A DNA stretch of 64,000 nucleotides, taken from Dokdonella_A sp044227025. Lineage in GTDB: Bacteria; Pseudomonadota; Gammaproteobacteria; Xanthomonadales; Rhodanobacteraceae. Position numbers and translations under genes: made by a program. Shown in pieces: positions 57,831 through 64,000 of the stretch (its first letter is position 1; each line of letters begins with the position of its first letter). The stretch is from the NCBI RefSeq assembly GCF_044227025.1, contig NZ_JBGAFX010000002.1, positions 248,001 to 312,000 on the forward strand, written 5' to 3'. The notes under the pieces were generated by a model. It was not told where the DNA came from and ran no database searches. It was given only the letters and a program-made list of their open reading frames with translations.

Positions 57831-59070
57831 TGTGAAAGCGGCGGATGAAGGCGCGCACGTCCGGATAGACGGTATCGCGCCAGCGGCGGCCGCTGAAGAT
57901 GCCGTAGTGGCCGGCGCCTTTCACTTCGAGGTGGGCGCGGTTCTTCGCCGGGATGCCGGTGCACAGGTCGTGCGCGGCGCGGGTCTGTCCGAGCCCGGAG
58001 ATGTCGTCGAGTTCGCCCTCGATGGTCAGCAACGCAGAGCGCTTGATCGCTTCCGGCGCGACGCGTTCGCCGTCGACGTGCCAGGTGCCGAGCGGCAGGC
58101 GATGCTCCTGGAACACGATGCGGATCGTGTCAAGGTAGAACTCTCCCGGCAGGTCGAGCACGGCGTTGTATTCGTCGTAGAAGCGCCGATGCGCATCCGC
58201 GTCGTCGAGATCGCCGCGCAGCAGGTTCTGGTAGAGGTCCCAGTGCGCGTTGAAATGACGACTCGGGTTCATCGCGACAAAGCCGGCATGTTGCATGAAG
58301 CCGGGATAGACCCGGCGTCCCTTGCCCGGGTAGTTCGGCGGCACGTCGAACACGACATTGGTTTCGAACCACGCGAACGGCTTGTGCGTCGCGAGGTCGT
58401 TGACCTGGGTCGGACAGCGCCGCGGGTCGATCGGGCCGCCCATCATGGTCAGGCTCAGCGGGGTCGCCTCGCCGGCCGACGCCATCAGCGAGACCGCGGC
58501 GAGCACCGGCACGGTCGGTTGGCACACCGACATCACATGCAATTTGGCCGCGCCGAGATGACCGATGAAGCGGCGGACGTATGCGATGTACTCGTCGAGG
58601 CCGAACGGGCCCTTTTCGAGCGGTACCATGCGCGCGTCGACCCAGTCGGTGATGTAGACGTCGTGGTCGCGCAGCAATGTGCGCACGGTGTCACGCAGCA
58701 AGGTCGCGTGGTGGCCTGACATCGGCGCAACCACCAGCACCACCGGGTCCTCGCGCAGGCGCGTCAACGACGGAACGTCGTCGCTGCAGCGCTTGAAGTG
58801 CAGCAGGTTGCAGAACGGCAGCTCAAGCGCGCGTTCCTCGATCACCGCGGCTTCGCGCCCGTGTGCGAGCACCGAGGTGATGCCGAACGCCGGTTTTTCG
58901 TAGTCCTTGCCAAGCCGGAAGAACAATTCGTAGCCCGCGGCGACGCGATCGATGCCCGGCATCCGCGAAAGCCAGTTGTCCGGAGAGGACAGCACTTCGG
59001 AAGCGGCGCCTGACCAGGCGACCAGCGGATTCAGCAGGCTGCGGTTGATTTCGTTCAGGTGATACAGCAT
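57823..59070 (-). CDS. phaZ: Intracellular polyhydroxyalkanoate depolymerase
   Basis: 415 residues, the size of Ralstonia PhaZ1. It starts MLYHLNEINRSLLNPLVAWS. The catalytic nucleophile is Cys183 in SVCQPTVP, the cysteine lipase-like box of this family, with an acid in EGELDDISG and a His in GAGHYGIFSGRRWR. Blocks APMSGHHATLLRDTVR, DVYITDWVDAR and MGGPIDPR are diagnostic. It mobilises stored polyhydroxybutyrate in the cytoplasm. No PHA synthase, phasin or granule gene is in the window, so the rest of the pathway must lie elsewhere. Confidence 0.95.
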   Translation of the reverse strand: MLYHLNEINRSLLNPLVAWSGAASEVLSSPDNWLSRMPGIDRVAAGYELFFRLGKDYEKPAFGITSVLAHGREAAVIEERALELPFCNLLHFKRCSDDVPSLTRLREDPVVLVVAPMSGHHATLLRDTVRTLLRDHDVYITDWVDARMVPLEKGPFGLDEYIAYVRRFIGHLGAAKLHVMSVCQPTVPVLAAVSLMASAGEATPLSLTMMGGPIDPRRCPTQVNDLATHKPFAWFETNVVFDVPPNYPGKGRRVYPGFMQHAGFVAMNPSRHFNAHWDLYQNLLRGDLDDADAHRRFYDEYNAVLDLPGEFYLDTIRIVFQEHRLPLGTWHVDGERVAPEAIKRSALLTIEGELDDISGLGQTRAAHDLCTGIPAKNRAHLEVKGAGHYGIFSGRRWRDTVYPDVRAFIRRFHKA

Positions 59071-59136
59071 CGATGGTCCGGCTCAACGCGACAGCCGATC
59101 ATAGCAGCCAGCCATCAACCGGCCATGTGCGGTTCG

Positions 59137-61878
59137 TCAACGTCGGTGACGCTGCCCCTCGTCGGGTGGCGGCGGGCTGATCGCCGGACGCGCGTGCCGG
59201 CTGTGCCCGGGCGCTGCGGCGCCGGTCGCCGCCTGCGGCAACGGCCAGACCCAGGCGCCGCGTGAACGCGTGAAGACCGCGAGCGTGGTCGCGCCCCGAT
59301 CGATCACCAGATCCCACACCATCGCCGTAGGCAGGCCGGCATCGAAGCGGGACCATACAGGAACGTCGGCGTCGATGTGGTCGGTGTAATAGAGGCCCCA
59401 GTCGGTGCCCGCGAAGGCCTGGCCGGGCACGTTCGGGTTGAGCAGGATCGCGTTCACCGGAATGTTCGGCAGGTTGCCGCTGCGATTGGTCCACTGGAAA
59501 CCCGTGCAGCCCGCACTGCAATCGACGCGATAGACGTGACCCGGTGTGGTGGGCGTGTTCTGGTCGAAGCCCGCGAGCGCGGCGTAGCCGACTTCAGGTG
59601 CCAGGGGATCGCTGGCGACATCCATCACCGGCCGATTCGGCAGCGTGGCGTTGCCGCCGGTCAGGTTGACCCAGCGCGCCGAGTTCGTGCGGCCGCCGCC
59701 AAGGTCGAGGCCGGCCCAGACGTTGCCGTCGTTGGTCCCGGCGAGCGCGCGGCGCGGGTCGGAATGGGCAAACTTGACGCGATTGATGATCGACAGGTTC
59801 GGCGTAGTGGTCAGGCGCTTGGTCAGGTCGGGACTGTTGATGTACCACGAGGTGTTCGGCAGACCGCCGCTGAGCGACTCCCACACGCGATAGGTTCCGG
59901 CCAGCATGCGTTGGCAGCCGGTCGTCGGCGGGCAGGTGTCGTCGCCGCCGAACTTGTACAGGTCGTAGTACATGAGGAAACCCGCACGGTCGCCGTTCCA
60001 GACGTTGCCGGTCGCTTCATCGTAGGGAGCGACCATCTGGTCGACATCGCCGTCGGGACCCGTGGTGGAGGCCATCACGAAGCCGAATTGCGAGCTGTAG
60101 TACCAGCGCTGGCCGAGCACGGGTTCGATCTTCGTGCAGGTGCCGTCGCCATCCAGGCGCGAGTTCCAGTGCGCGAGTGCGGGCGGCGTTCCCGCGGTCC
60201 ATGTCTGGTTCGACGAGGTGTTGTCCTGCGCGCCTGCGCTGATGCCGCGCCATGGCGCGGCCGGATCGTTGAAGTTCGCGGTGATGTCGCCGGTGTAGAA
60301 CTCGATCGTGTTGGTGCCGCCGTTCATCGCGACGAAGGTCGGGCGAGGCGCGCGCGGGTCGGCGCTGTAGTAGACGCCGCCGTCATTGCCGATCAGCAGC
60401 CGATCCGGGTTGTTCGCGACGAATGCGCGCACATGGTTGTCGACGTGCACGGTACCGGGATGTCCCGGAGTCGTTTCGTCGTAACCGCAGGTGAGGTCGG
60501 AAAACGTGTCGGCCCCGTCGGTTGAACGCCACAGGTCGGTCGAACTGAGGAACACATTCTGCGGATCGGTCGGATCCACAAGCAGGCCGGCGTTGTAGTC
60601 CTCGAACAGGAACCCGTTGCCGTACGCGTCGTTGACGCAACCGCTGGCGAAATCGGCGGGCGGCGTCGCACTGTTGGTCCAGTTCGCACCGCCGTCGCGC
60701 GAGCGATAGACGCCGCGCCCCATGACCTGCGCATACACCACCGCTGGGTTGGACGGCGCGACGGCAAGGTCGATGCGTTGCAGCGGATTGCCCCCGCCGC
60801 CATACGAAGGAAGTCCATTGGCGCTGCCGGCGGGCCAGCCATTGTCGGGGCGAGACACGGTCGTCCAGGCGGTCGCGCAGCCACTCGCCGGCATCGGCGC
60901 GCGGTACACGCCGTTCGCGCCGTTCTCGCGCAGGTCCGCGCGCACGTCGGAAACGCGACCGATTGCACCGATCGCGACCAGCAGGTCGGTGCGATTGCCA
61001 CCATCGAGCGCAACCATGCTGGTGACGTCCTGGCGCTGGCTGGAGTAGCCATTGGTGTAGCAGGGACCATCGAAGTGCTCGCCGCCATCGTGGCTGAAAT
61101 AGAGGCCCTGATTGGTGCCGACGGCGAGCCGCGACGGATTGTGCCGATCGACCACGATCGCGCTCATCGCGCGGTACTGCGGAAACGCGCCGGCGGCCTG
61201 CGAATACACCGGATTGAACGTGTCTGCAGCGAGCAGGCGCCAGCTCTCGCCGCCGTCGATGCTCTTCAGCAGGCCGCCGGCGCCGAACACGAACGGCCGG
61301 TTGCGGCGGAAGTCGCCGGTGCCGGCGTAGATCACGTCCGGATTGGTCGGATCGAGCGCGAGGGTTCCGATCGCGATGTCGGCGATGGCTGCTGCATCGG
61401 TCTTCGCGCTCCAGCTCGTGTTCGCGTCGCAGCAGTTGATCGTCTTCCACACGCCGCCGCCGTCGGAGCCGAACCAGGCGACGTTCGGTTGCGATGGATG
61501 GGTGACCATCGCGGTCACGCGGCCGCCGACCAGGCCGTAGCTGCTGTTGCGCAGTGGCGAAGGGCCGAGCGCAGTCGCGCGCTCGCTGGCTAGGACGCCT
61601 TGCGCGGCCTTGCCTCCCGGCGCGTTGCGCGGTGCGGACTTCGCGATGGCTTCATGGCCAGCGCGCGCATCGAGATACCAGCGCGCGCTGTAGTGCCCGG
61701 TCGGGTAGCTCAGGCGCCATTCCCAGAATGGAGTGTCGCCCGGCGCTTCGCGTTCGGCCTGCTCGCTCCGGTGTCCGCTCGGTCTGGAGGCGTCGACAGG
61801 CGATTCTTCGCCATGGCGCGCATGCCATGCGATACCCGTGATTGCCGCGAGCGCCGACACCACTGCGAGCCGTCTCAT
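59137..61878 (-). CDS. Exported beta-propeller protein (sortilin/VPS10-like blades)
   Basis: 913 residues from the ATG at 61878, which follows GGGAGCAGAGGG on the minus strand. N-terminal signal or anchor MRRLAVVSALAAITGIAWHA. The body has many BNR/sortilin-like blades: GGVWKT, GGLLKSIDGGESWRLLA, GLYFSHDGGEHF, GVYRSRDGGANW, DLWRSTDGADTFSDL, GVYYSAD, and recurrent IDLAVAPSNPAVVYA or LALDPTNPDVIYAGTG strands. Paired cysteines (NCCDAN, GCVND, CPPTTGCQ, DCSAGCTG) fit an extracellular location. No Asp-box sialidase catalytic set is seen. It may bind glycans or act as a surface protein; phaZ follows 66 bases on. Confidence 0.8.
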   Translation of the reverse strand: MRRLAVVSALAAITGIAWHARHGEESPVDASRPSGHRSEQAEREAPGDTPFWEWRLSYPTGHYSARWYLDARAGHEAIAKSAPRNAPGGKAAQGVLASERATALGPSPLRNSSYGLVGGRVTAMVTHPSQPNVAWFGSDGGGVWKTINCCDANTSWSAKTDAAAIADIAIGTLALDPTNPDVIYAGTGDFRRNRPFVFGAGGLLKSIDGGESWRLLAADTFNPVYSQAAGAFPQYRAMSAIVVDRHNPSRLAVGTNQGLYFSHDGGEHFDGPCYTNGYSSQRQDVTSMVALDGGNRTDLLVAIGAIGRVSDVRADLRENGANGVYRAPMPASGCATAWTTVSRPDNGWPAGSANGLPSYGGGGNPLQRIDLAVAPSNPAVVYAQVMGRGVYRSRDGGANWTNSATPPADFASGCVNDAYGNGFLFEDYNAGLLVDPTDPQNVFLSSTDLWRSTDGADTFSDLTCGYDETTPGHPGTVHVDNHVRAFVANNPDRLLIGNDGGVYYSADPRAPRPTFVAMNGGTNTIEFYTGDITANFNDPAAPWRGISAGAQDNTSSNQTWTAGTPPALAHWNSRLDGDGTCTKIEPVLGQRWYYSSQFGFVMASTTGPDGDVDQMVAPYDEATGNVWNGDRAGFLMYYDLYKFGGDDTCPPTTGCQRMLAGTYRVWESLSGGLPNTSWYINSPDLTKRLTTTPNLSIINRVKFAHSDPRRALAGTNDGNVWAGLDLGGGRTNSARWVNLTGGNATLPNRPVMDVASDPLAPEVGYAALAGFDQNTPTTPGHVYRVDCSAGCTGFQWTNRSGNLPNIPVNAILLNPNVPGQAFAGTDWGLYYTDHIDADVPVWSRFDAGLPTAMVWDLVIDRGATTLAVFTRSRGAWVWPLPQAATGAAAPGHSRHARPAISPPPPDEGQRHRR

Positions 61879-62035
61879 GCCCTCTGCTCCCGAGCCACGT
61901 ACCGCCGACATACGCGTTTTAACGAAGTCCTTCGTAGATGGCAAGTGCTCGGGTCGTGGCATGCCAAACGGCACGTGGCGCAACCTGTGATCGTGCAACA
62001 ATCGGCGATCGCCGCCGCCAGCAGGAACCTCGGAC

Positions 62036-63949
62036 GTGTCGATCTTCCGCATCGCTGCCTTTGCCTCGCTATGCCTCGTTTGCACCCATGCATCATTCGC
62101 CGTCGAAATCGCATCGCCATCCGCTGACGCGTGGCCGGGCGTCGTCAGGGTCGACGTCGACGCAACCGACATCGACCACCGCATCTTCCGCGTGCGCGAA
62201 CAGATATCCGTCGTCGGCGGGCCGTTGACCCTGCTGTATCCGCAATGGCTGCCGGGCAAGCACGCGCCGCGCGGACAGATCGACAAGCTTGCCGGCCTCC
62301 ACATCAGCGCGGACGGCAAGGCGCTTGAATGGAAGCGCGATGCGCTGGATGTCTACGCGTTCCATCTCGACGTCCCCGCGGGTGCAAGCAAGCTGCTGGT
62401 CGAGTTCGATTTCCTGTCATCGCAGGATCCGGCGCAGGGACGCGTCGTCATGACCCCGGCGATGCTCAACCTGCAATGGGACACGGTCGTCCTCTACCCG
62501 GCGGGTATGGTGGCGCACGCGATCACGGTCGAAGCGAGCGTGAAGCTGCCTTCCGGCTGGAATTACGCCACCGCGCTGGACGCGGCCAGCGGCTTGGCCA
62601 ATACGCCGGGTGCGGACGGTCAGGTCGGCTTCAAGCCGGTCCCGCTCGACACCCTGGTCGACTCGCCGCTGTATGCAGGGCGCTACTACAAGCGCACGGA
62701 CCTTGCGCCAGGCGCGAGCGTGCCGGTGCGCCTGAACCTGTTCGCCGACGAGGCGAAGAACCTCGAAGCCAGCCCCGGGCAACTGCGCCTGCATCGCAAC
62801 CTGGTCGAACAGGCCCGCCGCCTCTACGGGTCACAGCATTACGATCACTACGATTTCCTGCTCGCCCTCAGTGACGAGCTTGGCGGCATCGGGCTCGAGC
62901 ACCATCGTTCCAGCGAGAACAGTGCCGATCCTGCGTATTTCACCGACTGGGACAAGCAGGCGCCCGGACGCGACCTGCTGCCGCACGAATACACGCATTC
63001 GTGGAACGGCAAGTTCCGCCGCCCCGCCGATCTCGCCACGCCGAACTTCAACGTGCCGATGCAGGGCAGCCTGCTGTGGGTGTACGAGGGACAGACGCAG
63101 TACTGGGGCTACGTGCTCGCCGCACGCTCGGGCCTGTGGAGTGTTGAACAGGCACGCGATGCGCTCGCGCTGGTCGCACAGACCTACACCCACAACCGTC
63201 CCGGTTTCGCCTGGCGAGACGTGCAGGACACCACCAACGATCCGATCCTCTCGGCTCGACGCCCGCAGCCGTATCGCAGCTTCCAGATGAACGAGGACTA
63301 CTACAGCGCCGGACAGCTCGTCTGGCTCGCAGTCGATGCGAAGTTGCGCGAGCTCAGCCATGAGCGACGCTCGCTCGATGATTTCGCGCGGGCTTTTTTC
63401 GGCGTGGACGACGGCAGCTACGCGGTGAGGACCTACACGTTCGATGACGTGGCGCACGCATTGAATGCAGTCGCGCCGCATGACTGGGCTGCGTTCCTGC
63501 GTACGCGCGTCGACGCGCTGGCCGCGCCACTGGACGGGTTGGCGGCGAGCGGCTGGAGACTGGCGTATACCGACAAGCCGAGTGCGTACCAGCGCAGCGT
63601 CGAGGCTGAGCGCAAGGTCGTTGACTTTTCCAGCTCGCTCGGCATCACGGTGGCGACCAAGGACGGGAAGATCTCGGACGTTCGCTGGAACGGCCCTGCG
63701 TTCAAAGCTGGCCTCGGCGCGAGCGGCAGCCTTGTCGCGGTCAATTCGCGGTCATTCACTCCGGATCGACTCAAGGACGCGATCGTGGCGGCGAAGGGCG
63801 GCCACGCGCCTATCGAGTTGCTGGTCAAGGACGGCGACCTGTACAGGACGGTGCACGTCGACTATCGCGAGGGCTTGAAGTACCCGCACCTGGAGCGCAT
63901 CGCCGGCACGCCCGATCGCCTGTCGTCGATCCTCGAACCGCGGCGTTGA
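62036..63949 (+). CDS. M61 family aminopeptidase with PDZ domain
   Basis: 637 residues from a GTG at 62036 with AGGAAC upstream. Signal peptide FRIAAFASLCLVCTHASFA, mature start VEIASPSA. An N-terminal beta domain (about 25-210; LLYPQWLPGKHAPRGQIDKLAGL) precedes the catalytic domain with GGIGLEHHRSSEN and the zinc site H317ExxH in LLPHEYTHSWNGKFRRP, followed by LWVYEGQTQYWG with the third ligand Glu. The C-terminal PDZ domain (about 525-620) has LGITVATKDGKISDVRWNGPAFKAGL. The family removes N-terminal glycine or alanine and acts in the periplasm. It is divergent from the propeller gene. Confidence 0.93.
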   Translation: MSIFRIAAFASLCLVCTHASFAVEIASPSADAWPGVVRVDVDATDIDHRIFRVREQISVVGGPLTLLYPQWLPGKHAPRGQIDKLAGLHISADGKALEWKRDALDVYAFHLDVPAGASKLLVEFDFLSSQDPAQGRVVMTPAMLNLQWDTVVLYPAGMVAHAITVEASVKLPSGWNYATALDAASGLANTPGADGQVGFKPVPLDTLVDSPLYAGRYYKRTDLAPGASVPVRLNLFADEAKNLEASPGQLRLHRNLVEQARRLYGSQHYDHYDFLLALSDELGGIGLEHHRSSENSADPAYFTDWDKQAPGRDLLPHEYTHSWNGKFRRPADLATPNFNVPMQGSLLWVYEGQTQYWGYVLAARSGLWSVEQARDALALVAQTYTHNRPGFAWRDVQDTTNDPILSARRPQPYRSFQMNEDYYSAGQLVWLAVDAKLRELSHERRSLDDFARAFFGVDDGSYAVRTYTFDDVAHALNAVAPHDWAAFLRTRVDALAAPLDGLAASGWRLAYTDKPSAYQRSVEAERKVVDFSSSLGITVATKDGKISDVRWNGPAFKAGLGASGSLVAVNSRSFTPDRLKDAIVAAKGGHAPIELLVKDGDLYRTVHVDYREGLKYPHLERIAGTPDRLSSILEPRR

Positions 63950-64000
63950 TCTCGCGCGAATCGGCACGAGCCTGAACGACGTGACCACGCCGACCCGACT

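Overview
The window is high-GC, densely coded DNA from a gammaproteobacterium, most likely of the Lysobacterales/Xanthomonadales (Rhodanobacteraceae-like). The pointers are a YdbL-type lipoprotein, a hypoxanthine phosphoribosyltransferase next to a methylthioinosine phosphorylase, an intracellular PHA depolymerase, exported proteins carrying a short xFxxGFD motif, and palindromic repeats built on a GTGGGAGCGGCGG core. It reads as ordinary chromosome: no phage, transposase, plasmid or CRISPR signature is visible.

Layout. 1-4.9 kb: end of a YdbL lipoprotein, rRNA methyltransferase rlmD, then a tight run CYTH phosphatase - nagZ - hpt - methylthioinosine phosphorylase (envelope recycling and purine salvage). 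5-8.5 kb: secreted esterase, ABC exporter, YigZ. 8.5-13.6 kb: two divergent ECF sigma-factor units, each with a membrane partner; the rightward one continues into two exported HEAT-repeat proteins. 13.7-16.7 kb: two secreted proteins (beta-helix; duplicated domain). 17-23.4 kb: a signalling region with a PAS-GGDEF cyclase, a DUF3182 protein, a degenerate histidine kinase convergent with an NtrC-type sigma-54 activator, two small unknown genes behind a sigma-54-like promoter, and a candidate sigma-54-dependent small RNA. 23.4-31 kb: a 1,923-residue poly-HAMP hybrid kinase followed 9 bases later by a second hybrid kinase. 31-33.9 kb: MerR regulator and copper P-type ATPase behind a MerR-type promoter.

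33.9-39.9 kb: MerR/TPR protein, Ku, three-domain LigD (end joining), DUF72 protein and a hydrolase. 39.8-47.9 kb: FG-GAP protein, gcvP with a tandem glycine riboswitch, tRNA-Leu(CAG), rnr and rlmB. 48-52.7 kb: pstSCAB-phoU with a clear Pho box. 52.8-64 kb: FmdB zinc ribbon, lysozyme-inhibitor-like protein, RNase T, two DoxX proteins, zinc metallopeptidase, cyclophilin, PHA depolymerase, exported beta-propeller and an M61 peptidase.

The strongest candidate for something undescribed is at 19.6-23.1 kb. A two-component pair with an unusual kinase lies next to two sigma-54-like promoters: one drives two small unknown genes, and the other faces left and would transcribe a roughly 160-nt structured, C-rich RNA ending in a textbook intrinsic terminator.
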